Shown: positions 26,402 through 34,421 of the stretch, in pieces | Layout: the number at the start of each line of letters is the position of its first letter | Numbering within the stretch: the stretch's first letter is position 1 | Origin: Phycisphaerales bacterium | GTDB taxonomy: Bacteria; Planctomycetota; Phycisphaerae; Phycisphaerales; SM1A02 | NCBI GenBank assembly: GCA_007693845.1 | Contig: RECV01000154.1 | Span: forward strand, 1 to 51,831 | Reading direction: 5' to 3' | DNA length: 51,831 bases | Made by a program: the position numbers and the translations under genes | Notes under the pieces: generated by a model | Told to the model about the DNA's origin: nothing | Databases searched by the model: none | The model's input: the letters and a program-made list of their open reading frames with translations, nothing else

Positions 26402-26731
26402 ATGCAAGACTCCAGCGCCCATCAGGATCAGTCACTGTACGTTCAGGCCTTCGCGGAACTGGAAGCGGTGCTGCGCGACCCGGAGGTTTCACTTGCCGCC
26501 AAGCGCGAAGCCAGCCGGGCAATGACGGAATTGAACCGCAACTTCATCGAGCACACGCGCGAGCGGATCGAAGCGCGCACGCCGCAGTTGCGCGAGTTCA
26601 TCGCCCTGCTCGATGGACTCTCCGATTCACTCCGTCGGCACCGCACGCCGGAACAGGTCCTGGCCAGACTCAACGCGGTTCTTGAGGAAGCCCGATCGCG
26701 GATTCCGGAAGACCGCAACGAAACGACCTGA
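26402..26731 (+). CDS. Small helical protein next to the lipoprotein gene
   Basis: This 109-residue acidic/basic helical protein (MQDSSAHQDQSLYVQAF, later REASRAMTELNRNFIEHT) has no signal peptide or membrane segment. Its start at the ATG at 26402 follows a 125-base gap after the lipoprotein stop. Two amphipathic helices are predicted by eye and could form a coiled coil. It likely forms a unit with the lipoprotein, but this rests only on position and direction. I do not recognise it, and being short it is less certain than its neighbours. Confidence 0.55.
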   Translation: MQDSSAHQDQSLYVQAFAELEAVLRDPEVSLAAKREASRAMTELNRNFIEHTRERIEARTPQLREFIALLDGLSDSLRRHRTPEQVLARLNAVLEEARSRIPEDRNETT

Positions 26732-26771
26732 GCGGCTGCAGTGCCACCGGCCGTTGAGACGTTCCGACATC

Positions 26772-27371
26772 CTACCGCCAGCCCCGTATCTCCTCGCGAA
26801 TGCGTTCCCGGCGAATCCAGATCAGAAACGTAATCGGCAAGATGAGCGTCAACAGACCGAACACCATGCTGAAGGCCGCACCGATGAGTGCCGCGAAAAC
26901 GGTGGGATCTGACGTGCCGTTCGTCCCAAGGGAATCGAAGAGCCGCGCGAGAAGGATCGCTCCCCAAATGGACCCGCCGATGGTCGTGACAATGTCGAAC
27001 CAGCTCCAGAAGGCATAGAGTTTCACGCCGAGCACGCGGCGGCTGAGGAGCATTGCACCTGCGATGATCAGCACAATGGCGGCGAGGCCCGACACGATGG
27101 ACAGTGTCATCGTCATCGGCGCCTGTTGCGCGGTCTGTTCATAGAGAAGACGTTCCGTTTCGCTCTGGGCGGACTCCGCCATGCCGATTTGAAAAGGCAT
27201 CATCGCCACGGTGCAACCGACACTCAGCACGATGAACGCGCCCCAGGCAATGCCGATCACGCCGAATACCGTCGGCCACGTCGTCGACTTCTTGGCGACG
27301 TGTACCTCTTGTGGGCGGGTTGGCGGTGCGGCAGGGGGCTGCACCGGTGAATCTGAACGCTCGTCTTCCAT
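26772..27371 (-). CDS. Four-helix membrane protein of unknown function
   Basis: This 199-residue protein has a proline-rich, acidic N-terminal tail (about 30 residues) followed by four hydrophobic segments, about residues 33-58, 88-110, 117-142 and 157-185, and a basic C-terminus (RRERIREEIRGWR). The GTVA- and Gly-rich helices look like a small integral membrane protein of the type often encoded near planctomycete genes. It has no cysteine motif or known domain. It is convergent to the small helical protein and sits 38 bases after pheS in the same direction as pheS, so it may be read from the same transcript or alone. Confidence 0.65.
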   Translation of the reverse strand: MEDERSDSPVQPPAAPPTRPQEVHVAKKSTTWPTVFGVIGIAWGAFIVLSVGCTVAMMPFQIGMAESAQSETERLLYEQTAQQAPMTMTLSIVSGLAAIVLIIAGAMLLSRRVLGVKLYAFWSWFDIVTTIGGSIWGAILLARLFDSLGTNGTSDPTVFAALIGAAFSMVFGLLTLILPITFLIWIRRERIREEIRGWR

Positions 27372-27409
27372 CTGTCATACCTCCCGGGTGATCTCACCTT
27401 CACACAGAT

Positions 27410-28417
27410 TCAGAACTGCCTCAGGAACCGTGCATCGTTTTCAAACAGCCAGCGGATGTCCGCAATGCCGTACTTGCGCATGGCGATGCGTTCGATCCCA
27501 AGGCCGAAGGCGAAGCCGGTCCACTCTTCCGGATCGTAGCCGACCGCTTCGAACACATTCGGATCGACCAGACCGCACCCGCCGAGCTCGACCCACTGGT
27601 ATTCACCCTTGATCATCATCTTCATGTCCACTTCCGCGGAGGGTTCGGTGAACGGGAAGAAGCTCGGCCGCATACGCACTTCCGCGCCTTCGCCGAAATA
27701 CGCCTTGGCGAACTGAAAGAGCGTTGTCTTCAGATCGACCATCGTCACCTTGCGGTCAACGTACAACCCCTCGACCTGGTGGAACATCGAGTAATGCGTC
27801 GCGTCATGCGTGTCCGGTCGGTACACGCGGCCGATGGCGATGACCTTCAGCGGCGGTTGCGTCTTCTCCATCGCGCGAATCTGCACGGTTGACGTTTGCG
27901 TGCGCAGCAGATGCAGCGCTCCGCCCGGCTGATTGGACGCATCGAGGTAGAAGTTGTCGATCGGCTCACGCGCGGGGTGGGATTCAGGAATGTTGAGCGC
28001 GGTGAAGTTGTGCCGCTCGTCTTCGAGTTCGGGGCCGTCCGCCACAGAGAACCCCATCCGCGCGAAGACCTCGGTGATCTCATCGATCGTGCGGCTGAGC
28101 ACGTGCCGGCGCCCCTGTCCGAAGGGCAGGCCGGGCTCGGTGACATCGATGCGCGGGCCGCTCGGCGCGGCGGACGTGCCGGCCGCGGCTTGCTTTTCCT
28201 TGAACGCCGCCTCGAGCGCGGTCTTGACTTCGTTCAACCGCTTGCCGACGGCGGGCTTCTCTTCCTTCGGCACATCCTTCAACCCGGGCATGATCTGCTT
28301 CAGCCGCCCCTTCGTGCCGAGATACTTGATCCGCCACTGCTCCACGGCATCGGCGTCACCGGCCGCGTTCAGCTCGGCCAGGCCGTTCGATTCAATCTCA
28401 TCCAGTTCCTGCAGCAT
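27410..28417 (-). CDS. pheS: Phenylalanine-tRNA ligase alpha subunit
   Basis: PheS joins PheT to charge tRNA-Phe with phenylalanine. The 335-residue protein has the N-terminal coiled coil (RIKYLGTKGRLKQIM), motif 1-2 region GPELEDERHNFTALNIPESHPAR, motif 2 VYRPDTHDATHYSMFHQVEGLYVD and motif 3 GFAFGLGIERIAMRKYGI, so the class II aminoacyl-tRNA synthetase core is complete. The ATG at 28417 fits the family N-terminus; upstream starts at 28456 and beyond are unconserved. PheT is not present in the window, so alpha and beta genes are apparently not adjacent. It lies 164 bases after rplQ, behind a terminator hairpin, in the same direction as the ribosomal cluster. Confidence 0.95.
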   Translation of the reverse strand: MLQELDEIESNGLAELNAAGDADAVEQWRIKYLGTKGRLKQIMPGLKDVPKEEKPAVGKRLNEVKTALEAAFKEKQAAAGTSAAPSGPRIDVTEPGLPFGQGRRHVLSRTIDEITEVFARMGFSVADGPELEDERHNFTALNIPESHPAREPIDNFYLDASNQPGGALHLLRTQTSTVQIRAMEKTQPPLKVIAIGRVYRPDTHDATHYSMFHQVEGLYVDRKVTMVDLKTTLFQFAKAYFGEGAEVRMRPSFFPFTEPSAEVDMKMMIKGEYQWVELGGCGLVDPNVFEAVGYDPEEWTGFAFGLGIERIAMRKYGIADIRWLFENDARFLRQF

Positions 28418-28496
28418 GGCATCAGTGTACCGATCCCGATCGTGCCATGTCTCCATCGCCGACGAACTCGTTCGTTTTGACCGGGGCGCAAATGAA

Positions 28497-28525
28497 CAAC
28501 GGGCCCGGCGGTGCCGGACCCGTTG
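28497..28525 (-). terminator. Terminator hairpin after rplQ
   Basis: CAACGGGCCCGGC (28497-28509) pairs with GCCGGACCCGTTG (28513-28525) across a 3-base loop with one G-T mismatch, 55 bases after the rplQ stop at 28581. On the minus strand it is followed by a T-rich TTCATTT. This is a plausible end for the ribosomal transcript. Confidence 0.6.
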
Positions 28526-28580
28526 CTTGAGAATGCGCTGACTGATCATACGGCCGTCCGAAAACGGCGGCGACGTTGGA

Positions 28581-29315
28581 TCAGTCCTTCTTTTCTTCAC
28601 CGCCTGCGGCCTCATCACCGCCCGAATCGTTCTGCGATTCCGGCGCGGCGTCGGTCGGTTTGGTTTCTTCTGCTTCGTCAGCCACAGCTTCTTCCGCTGG
28701 CGCTTCGGCGATGGCGGCTTCCTCTTGGGTAGCCGCGGCGGTGCCGCCCTTGCGGAGCTTGGCCGCGAACGCGGCGCGTCGGTTGGCCTGCTGGCGACGG
28801 ACGGGCGTGCCGCCCTTCAGTTCCGCGCCGTCTTCTTCGCCCACGAGTTGCAGGATCACAAGATCCGTTCCGTCACCGAGACGATGCCGGCCGGTCCGAA
28901 CGATGCGGGTGTAACCACCGTCCCGGTCGGCGAAGCGTTCGGCAATGGCGGTCATGACGTGCTGCACGAGGCGCGGGGCCTTGCGCACTTCGCCGTACCG
29001 GTTGAACTCGATCTCCGACTCCTCGGGCAGGTCGAAGTAGTCGTTGTCCTTCTTGCCATCCGGCACGTTGGGATCGGCGACCCACGCGTGGATCTTGCGG
29101 TCGTTCAGCATCGATTCGATCCGACGCCGGGCGGTGAACCCGCCGCGCTTCGCGATCGTGATGATGCGTTCAACGAACGGCTGCACGGCCTTGGCCTTGG
29201 GCAGCGTCGTTTCGATTTCGCCGTGCTCGAACAGACCGGCCGCAAGATTGCGGAACATGGCGCGGCGGTGCGAGCTCGTGCGGTTGAGTTGTTTTCCGTA
29301 AATTCGGTGTCGCAT
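28581..29315 (-). CDS. rplQ: Ribosomal protein L17 (bL17) with acidic C-terminal extension
   Basis: L17 lies near the peptide exit. The first 120-170 residues match L17 (MRHRIYGKQLNRTSSHRRAM, then PFVERIITIAKRG). The remainder extends to 244 residues with an Ala/Glu/Asp-rich tail (about residues 190-244, EEAAIAEAPAEEAVAD) that is probably disordered. E. coli L17 has 127 residues. AGGAG stands 9 bases before the ATG. It is the last gene of the alpha operon, separated from rpoA by 70 bases that contain a hairpin with a T-rich run. Confidence 0.94.
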   Translation of the reverse strand: MRHRIYGKQLNRTSSHRRAMFRNLAAGLFEHGEIETTLPKAKAVQPFVERIITIAKRGGFTARRRIESMLNDRKIHAWVADPNVPDGKKDNDYFDLPEESEIEFNRYGEVRKAPRLVQHVMTAIAERFADRDGGYTRIVRTGRHRLGDGTDLVILQLVGEEDGAELKGGTPVRRQQANRRAAFAAKLRKGGTAAATQEEAAIAEAPAEEAVADEAEETKPTDAAPESQNDSGGDEAAGGEEKKD

Positions 29316-29330
29316 AACGGGTGTCTCCTG

Positions 29331-29368
29331 ACAACAAAGACCCGCCGATCGCTCTCACGATCGGCGGG
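29331..29368 (-). terminator. Terminator-like hairpin between rpoA and rplQ
   Basis: On the plus strand CCCGCCGATCG (29341-29351) is the exact reverse complement of CGATCGGCGGG (29358-29368), with a 6-base loop. Read leftward it is followed by TCTTTGTTGT. The rplQ ribosome binding site lies directly after. It could attenuate transcription into rplQ or protect the upstream mRNA. Confidence 0.6.
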
Positions 29369-29385
29369 AGATGGTTTGATCGAAA

Positions 29386-30396
29386 CTACGCTTCACTACC
29401 CTGCGGCTGGTAGCCATCGGGCAGGGGCATGCCGAGTGAAAGTCCCAGCTCATCCAGCTTGCGCTTCACTTCACGGAGTGAGGTGCGGCCGAAGCTGCGA
29501 ACCGTCAGCAGGTCCGACTCATCGCGATGCACAAGGTCAGCGACCGTGCGGATCTTGGCCGAGTCGAGGCAGTTGCTCGCGCGGACCGTGAGGTCGAGTT
29601 CGGAGATCGGCATGTTGAGCTTGCGGATGAGTTCTTCATCCACGCTGGCCGCGGCACGGGCTTCGGGTGAGACCTGTTCCGTCCCGATTTCGAAGAACTG
29701 TACAAACGGGTTGAGGTGCTTGCGCATGATCTTCGCCGCCTCGACGAGGGCCATGTCCGGCTTGACGGTGCCGTCGGTCCAGATGTCGAGGATCAGCTTG
29801 TCGTAGTTGGTCTTCTGTCCGACGCGGGTGCTTTCCACACGGTAGCGCACGCGCTGGACCGGGCTGAAAATCGCGTCGATCGGAATCTCGCCGATGACCT
29901 GTTCATCGCGCCGGCCGTACTGTTCCGACGCCGGCTCGTATCCGCGGCCGCGTGCGATGGTGAATTCCGCTTCGAAATCCACTTCGTCGGTGAGCGTGGC
30001 GACCACGTGTTCCGGGTTATGGATCGTGACGGCGGTGTCCGCCTCGATGAGTTCGGCGGTGACTTCGCCGGGACCCGTCGCCGCGATCTTCATGGTTTTG
30101 GGTTCATCGCTGTCCAGACTGACGATGAGTCCCTTGATGTTGAGGATGATGTCGGTGACGTCTTCGGTCACGCCGGGCAGGGTCGTGAACTCGTGTTCAA
30201 CGCCTTCGATCTTGACCTTGGTGACGGCCGCTCCCTCGATCGAGGAGAGCAGGATACGACGAAGACTGTTGCCGATGGTCGTTCCGAAACCACGTTCGAA
30301 CGGTTCAACGATGAACCGGCCGAATGTGTTGGACTTGGACCGTTCTTCGATTACGACTTGTGCGGGAAGTTCCATTCCTCGCCAACGAACATGCAT
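29386..30396 (-). CDS. rpoA: RNA polymerase alpha subunit
   Basis: RpoA initiates RNA polymerase assembly and contacts activators and UP elements. The 336-residue protein has the N-terminal dimerisation domain (FGTTIGNSLRRILLSSIEGAAVT), the linker, and the C-terminal domain with the helix-hairpin-helix region (PISELDLTVRASNCLDSAKIRTVADLV). Starting with MHVRWRGMELP it has the form seen in planctomycetes. The ATG at 30396 sets the start. In many bacteria rpsD lies between rpsK and rpoA. Here there are only 169 bases, containing a hairpin, so rpsD must be elsewhere. Confidence 0.96.
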   Translation of the reverse strand: MHVRWRGMELPAQVVIEERSKSNTFGRFIVEPFERGFGTTIGNSLRRILLSSIEGAAVTKVKIEGVEHEFTTLPGVTEDVTDIILNIKGLIVSLDSDEPKTMKIAATGPGEVTAELIEADTAVTIHNPEHVVATLTDEVDFEAEFTIARGRGYEPASEQYGRRDEQVIGEIPIDAIFSPVQRVRYRVESTRVGQKTNYDKLILDIWTDGTVKPDMALVEAAKIMRKHLNPFVQFFEIGTEQVSPEARAAASVDEELIRKLNMPISELDLTVRASNCLDSAKIRTVADLVHRDESDLLTVRSFGRTSLREVKRKLDELGLSLGMPLPDGYQPQGSEA

Positions 30397-30461
30397 GGCA
30401 TTACTCCAACGATTCAGCAGATCCTGAGTTTCAGGAAACCCGTGGGTGAATCGGATGCGAT

Positions 30462-30486
30462 GCTGAATCCTGCTGAACGATTCAGC
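30462..30486. repeat. Hairpin in the rpsK-rpoA gap
   Basis: GCTGAATC (30462-30469) pairs with GATTCAGC (30479-30486) around a 9-base loop. It sits in the 169-base spacer where rpsD normally lies. No T run follows on the minus strand. Confidence 0.35.
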
Positions 30487-30565
30487 CGCCCCTGCTGACC
30501 CGCGGGGAAACGAACATAAAAAAGTGCGTCCATCAGTCGGCTTTCGACGCCGACCTCATGATCGA

Positions 30566-30937
30566 TCAGACGCGCCGCTGCTTGGGCGGACGGCAGCCGT
30601 TGTGCGGAATCGGCGTGTGGTCTTCCACCGCCGTCACGTTCAACCCGCTCGCCTGCAGCGCGGTGACGGCTGACTCGCGCCCGCCGCCCGGGCCTTTGAT
30701 TCGGACTTCGAGTTCCCGCATGCCCATGCGGCGAACCTTGGAGGCGCAGCGTTCGGCAGCACGGGTCGCGGCGAAGGGCGTCGCCTTGCGTGCGCCCTTG
30801 AAACCGACCGTGCCGGCCGAATCCCAACACAGCGTTTCGCCGTTGACATCGGTGATCGTCACGATCGTGTTGTTGAAGGTCGCCTTGATATGGGCGATCC
30901 CCTTGACAACGTTTTTGCGAATATTCTTCTTGGCCAT
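30566..30937 (-). CDS. rpsK: Ribosomal protein S11 (uS11)
   Basis: S11 is a small-subunit platform protein. The 123 residues match end to end: [21 protein letters not shown] near the start, RKATPFAA, and the conserved C-terminus [12 protein letters not shown]. It follows rpsM by 132 bases in the same direction. An ATG start at 30937 with the MAKKNIRKN leader is standard. The expected next gene, rpsD, is missing. Confidence 0.96.
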   Translation of the reverse strand: MAKKNIRKNVVKGIAHIKATFNNTIVTITDVNGETLCWDSAGTVGFKGARKATPFAATRAAERCASKVRRMGMRELEVRIKGPGGGRESAVTALQASGLNVTAVEDHTPIPHNGCRPPKQRRV

Positions 30938-31069
30938 CCTTCACGAACCTTTCGTTGCAAGCGGTTCCTTCTCCCGGCGGATGCGCGGGCAGGAACCTGA
31001 CGAAACTGCTGACTCTCCGGCTGAACGCGATGCCGGCAAACGAAAAGTCGTTCGCCGACTGAATCAGGA

Positions 31070-31447
31070 TCAGCCCTTCACGCCCTTCTTTCCGGCGACG
31101 GTCTTCTTCTTACCCTTGCGTGTGCGGGCATTACAGCGGGTGCGCTGGCCTCGAACGGGCAGGCCGCGACGGTGTCGATCACCCCGATAGGAGCGAATGT
31201 CACGAAGCCGCTGAATGTGCTGCTGGGTCTGACGACGAAGCGCACCTTCGACGATCAGGTTGGCGTCGATGTAGGTGGCGATCGCGCTGAGTTGCTGATC
31301 ATCGAGATCCTTCGCACGAAGATCCGGATCGACGCTCGCGTCTTTCAGGATTTCGTCCGCGAACTGCGGCCCGATGCCGTAGATGTAACGGAGGGCGTAG
31401 CGGATCTTTTTATTCTCGGGAATATCAACGCCGGCGATACGTGGCAT
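31070..31447 (-). CDS. rpsM: Ribosomal protein S13 (uS13)
   Basis: S13 binds the head of the 30S subunit and contacts L5 and tRNA. The true start is the ATG at 31447 (MPRIAGVDIP). Upstream codons are not conserved. The 125-residue length and the segments RYIYGIGPQFADEIL, LRDIRSYRGDRHRRGLPVRGQRT and NARTRKGKKKTVAG match S13. It lies just downstream of rpmJ, as in most bacteria. Confidence 0.95.
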   Translation of the reverse strand: MPRIAGVDIPENKKIRYALRYIYGIGPQFADEILKDASVDPDLRAKDLDDQQLSAIATYIDANLIVEGALRRQTQQHIQRLRDIRSYRGDRHRRGLPVRGQRTRCNARTRKGKKKTVAGKKGVKG

Positions 31448-31508
31448 GATCTGTGTACTCCAAACGTGCTTCACTCGGACGAAGGGCGGCAGGGCCGACC
31501 GATCGCCA

Positions 31509-31625
31509 TTACCCCTGCCGCTGCTTCAGGCGGGGGTTCTTCTTGTTGATGACATACCGCTTGCCGCGTCGCATGACGATCTGGCAATCCTTGGTCTTTC
31601 GCTTGATGCTGCTTTGAACTTTCAT
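31509..31625 (-). CDS. rpmJ: Ribosomal protein L36 (bL36), cysteine-poor form
   Basis: This 38-residue basic protein ([20 protein letters not shown], ending [12 protein letters not shown]) sits between infA and rpsM, its usual place. Only one cysteine (residue 14) is present. The zinc-binding form has three cysteines and a histidine, so this copy cannot form the usual zinc knuckle. Cysteine-poor paralogs are known in bacteria and are often regulated by zinc supply. No other copy is in the window. The gene is only 117 bases long. Confidence 0.92.
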   Translation of the reverse strand: MKVQSSIKRKTKDCQIVMRRGKRYVINKKNPRLKQRQG

Positions 31626-31714
31626 CGGTCGATCCAATCCTGGGTGCGGTTTTGCTTGATAACTTCTTCGGGTACTTTCGAGCGGGTGAGCGAGGGCGGT
31701 CGTTCGTTCGGCGT

Positions 31715-31930
31715 TTACTGCCGGTATGTGATCCGACCCTTGGTCATGTCGTACGGGCTGAGTTCGACGGTCACCTTGTCGCCGGGCAGGATGCGAATAT
31801 AGAACTTCCGCATCTTTCCGCTGACGTAGGCGAGAATCTCCTGATCGTTCTCCAGCCGGACTCTGAACCGGGCATCGGGAAGCGCTTCAGTGACCTCCGC
31901 CTCGAGGGTGATCTTTTCTTCTTTCGCCAT
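31715..31930 (-). CDS. infA: Translation initiation factor IF-1
   Basis: IF-1 binds the A site of the 30S subunit. The 71-residue OB-fold protein matches the family from [13 protein letters not shown] to the end, including [45 protein letters not shown]. It is followed by rpmJ, as is common. The gap to secY (31931-32252) shows no gene I can support, and map, often located here, is absent. Confidence 0.96.
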   Translation of the reverse strand: MAKEEKITLEAEVTEALPDARFRVRLENDQEILAYVSGKMRKFYIRILPGDKVTVELSPYDMTKGRITYRQ

Positions 31931-32252
31931 GCGTTCTCAGTCCGTGGGGTCGGGGGATTTCAATCCTGTCAAACGTTCGAGGGAAACTCGGGAAAAATCA
32001 AACGGCAAAGCTGAGGCCTCAGGCGTGGTCCGGCCGAACGGATCGGGCCGGCCTGATCTCGGCATCGGGGTCCGGGATAATGTTGGAAATTTCGGCCGCG
32101 ACCGAACCATCACGCTTCTTCTGCGGGTCCTTGCCTTGTCTCAGGCAGGGACCGGTTCGGACCGGCTGCGAAAGCGACCGGAACGACAAGTATAGCCGAT
32201 TACCGACGACAGACAAGCGAACGGCGGGTTGGGAGGGAATCGGCCGCTTCAT
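31931..32252. other. 322-base gap between infA and secY with one doubtful open frame
   Basis: On the minus strand an ATG at 32252 directly abuts the secY stop (TAA then ATG) and opens 77 codons ending at 32019. Codon use is unlike its neighbours (CTA, AGA, AGG appear), no family is recognised, and a hairpin CCGGTCCGAACCGG falls inside. On the minus strand a TTGACA lies at 31968-31973 without a good -10. A leader or promoter region for infA is the simpler reading. Methionine aminopeptidase (map), usual here in other bacteria, is absent. Confidence 0.4.
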
Positions 32253-33668
32253 TTATCCACGCCGCCCTCTCACGCGCGGAGCCGAACCGCCCTGATCGCC
32301 GGAGCTCAGGAAGCCGGAATAGTTCCGCATCAGCAGGTTCGCTTCAATCCGCTGGGTCAGATCGAGCAGCACCGACACGACGATCAGCAGGCCCGTCCCG
32401 CCGAGAAAGCTTGCGACAAGGAACGGAATGCCCATCTGCAGCGAGATGATCGAAGGAATGACGGCGATGACGGCGAGGAAGCCCGCGCCGACGTACGTAA
32501 CACGCTCAACCACGGTCTCCAAATACTCCGCCGTCCGCGGTCCGGGCCGCAGGCCGGGAATGAAGCTGCCCGAATCGCGCAGCTGCCGGGCCATGTCTTC
32601 GGGGCTGAAGACGACCGTGGTCCAGAAGTAGCTGAAGAAGTAGATCAGCGTGATTTCAAGTACCAGGTACGGATACGCCCCGATCTGGAAATTCTGGTTC
32701 AGGAAGCTGGTCGTGGCAATCCACCAGTCGGCCGCGCCGCCCATCGTCGCGTTCCGGCTGAGGTAGCCGAAAATTGAGGCCGGGAAAATCAGCAGTGAGC
32801 TGGCGAAGATGATCGGCATGACGCCGGCCTGGTTCACCCGCAGCGGCAGGTAGTGTCGCTGCCCGCCGAAGACCTTTCGGCCGCGGGTGTGCTTGGCCTG
32901 CTGAATCGGGATGCGCCGCGTCGCCACGGTGATCAGCACCGCACCGGCAACGACGATAATGAACGAGATGATCAGGAAGATCAGACCGCCCACGCCGATC
33001 CCGGCTTCGGCCTGGAGCGAGGGCTCGAAGTTGGCGACGATCCAGGTGATCGCCGCCGGCATTTGCGCAATGATCCCCGCCGTCAGAATCAGCGACACCC
33101 CGTTCCCGATGCCGAACTTGTCGATTTGCTCGCCGAGCCACATCAGGAAGATGGAGCCGGCGGTCAGACAGGTCACGCCCGCCATGAAGAAGATGACGAT
33201 GCTGCCCGAGCCGAGGAATTCCGGCTTGACGATGTTGGAGTTGACGAGGAACTGCAGCCACATGAACGCCTGAATGACGCACATGGCGACCGCGGCATAG
33301 CGGGTCCACTCCGTGATTTTCGCCTGTCCCTGCGGCCCTTCGCGTCGCAGTTCCTGCAATCGCGGCACGGCGGACTGGAGAAGCTGGAAGATGATCGCGG
33401 CGGTGATGTACGGCATGATGCCGAGGCCGAAGATCGTCGACTGCATAAACGAGCCGCCGGAAAAGATCGAGGCGTACTCGAGGAAGCGGCCGAAACCGCC
33501 GTCTTCCGCCTCGGCCTGGGCCTCGGCGAAGAGCACCATCTGTTCCTGGCTGACGCCGGGAATCGGAATCCAGAACCCGATCCGATAAACCGCGAGCACG
33601 CCGAGCGTGAAAAGCACGCGGTTCCGCAGATCAGGAACCTTGAAGATGTTCAATACCGCCTGAAGCAT
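32253..33668 (-). CDS. secY: Protein translocase subunit SecY
   Basis: SecY is the core channel of the Sec translocon in the cytoplasmic membrane. The 471-residue protein has ten hydrophobic segments and typical sequences: YRIGFWIPIPGV at the start of helix 1, IFSGGSFMQSTIFGLGIMPYITA (plug region), GQRHYLPLRVNQAGVMPIIFASSLL and RPGPRTAEYLE in the cytosolic loops. It follows rplO by 79 bases, as in the spc operon. It stops at TAA, directly adjacent to an ATG in the next frame. Confidence 0.96.
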   Translation of the reverse strand: MLQAVLNIFKVPDLRNRVLFTLGVLAVYRIGFWIPIPGVSQEQMVLFAEAQAEAEDGGFGRFLEYASIFSGGSFMQSTIFGLGIMPYITAAIIFQLLQSAVPRLQELRREGPQGQAKITEWTRYAAVAMCVIQAFMWLQFLVNSNIVKPEFLGSGSIVIFFMAGVTCLTAGSIFLMWLGEQIDKFGIGNGVSLILTAGIIAQMPAAITWIVANFEPSLQAEAGIGVGGLIFLIISFIIVVAGAVLITVATRRIPIQQAKHTRGRKVFGGQRHYLPLRVNQAGVMPIIFASSLLIFPASIFGYLSRNATMGGAADWWIATTSFLNQNFQIGAYPYLVLEITLIYFFSYFWTTVVFSPEDMARQLRDSGSFIPGLRPGPRTAEYLETVVERVTYVGAGFLAVIAVIPSIISLQMGIPFLVASFLGGTGLLIVVSVLLDLTQRIEANLLMRNYSGFLSSGDQGGSAPRVRGRRG

Positions 33669-33747
33669 GTGTCTTTCCGCTTCTTTTGCGATCAGATCAG
33701 ACCATGGCTGTCGCCTCGATCAGATCGCGTCCTTGGGCTGGGTCAAA

Positions 33748-34302
33748 TTACGCCTCGTCCTTCTGGCCTTTCCCGGCATCCGCCTTCTCTTTCGGCGCCT
33801 TGTCGCCGTCGGCCTTGCCTTTTTTCTGGCTGCGGTCGCGCATCCACTTCTTCTGAACCACTTCGGTGATGCTGCCGCCGGCCCTTTCGATCTTTTCCCG
33901 CGCCGAAGCGGAGAACTTGGCGGCGGTCACGGCGAGCTTCTTGGTCAAGTCACCTTCACCGAGCACCTTGAGCGGCTGCGTGGCGTCGCGCACGATCCCC
34001 AGCGCCGCGAGTGACTCCACCGTCACTTCCGCACCGTCATCCAGACGCGCTTCGAGCGTCTTGAGATTGACCACGTGGTAGTTCTTGCGGAAGGCGGAGT
34101 TGGAGAAACCGCGCTTGGGAATCCGGCGCGCGAAGGGCATCTGCCCGCCTTCAAAGTAGGCGCGGTAGGTGTTGCCCGCACGGCTGCCGGCGCCCTTGTG
34201 GCCGCGGCCGGAGGTCTTGCCCCAACCGCTGGACTCACCGCGGCCGATGCGCTTGCGGTCCTTGTACTTGCCGACCTTCTCGGTGATCTCGTGGATCATC
34301 AT
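33748..34302 (-). CDS. rplO: Ribosomal protein L15 (uL15) with basic tail
   Basis: L15 sits near the 5S RNA on the 50S subunit. The 184-residue protein shows the N-terminal RKRIGRGESSGWGKTSGRGHKGAGSR, FEGGQMPFARRIPKRGF and later IVRDATQPLKVLGEGDL. A lysine-rich extension of about 35 residues (KKGKADGDKAPKEKADAGK) follows the normal end. E. coli L15 has 144 residues. In most bacteria rpmD (L30) lies between rpsE and rplO. The 119 bases here are too short for it. Confidence 0.94.
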   Translation of the reverse strand: MMIHEITEKVGKYKDRKRIGRGESSGWGKTSGRGHKGAGSRAGNTYRAYFEGGQMPFARRIPKRGFSNSAFRKNYHVVNLKTLEARLDDGAEVTVESLAALGIVRDATQPLKVLGEGDLTKKLAVTAAKFSASAREKIERAGGSITEVVQKKWMRDRSQKKGKADGDKAPKEKADAGKGQKDEA

Positions 34303-34389
34303 GGTGCTGTTCTCTCCAGCTCGGAATCGTTCCGTCTAGTGACCGTTCCGATTGGCCGGAACGATCTTTCGTAAATCGAGTCGATTGTC

Positions 34390-34416
34390 GCGTTTCGGCA
34401 ACACATGCCGAAACGC
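34390..34416 (-). promoter_or_regulatory. Perfect hairpin in the rpsE-rplO spacer
   Basis: GCGTTTCGGCA (34390-34400) pairs exactly with TGCCGAAACGC (34406-34416) around ACACA, starting 5 bases after the rpsE stop on the minus strand. No T tract follows. It marks the site where rpmD is expected. It may stabilise the upstream message or terminate weakly. Confidence 0.5.
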
Positions 34417-34421
34417 CTCCA

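Noticed and set aside
31968-31973. TTGACA on the minus strand upstream of infA
   Set aside because: No acceptable -10 hexamer lies 15-19 bases downstream.
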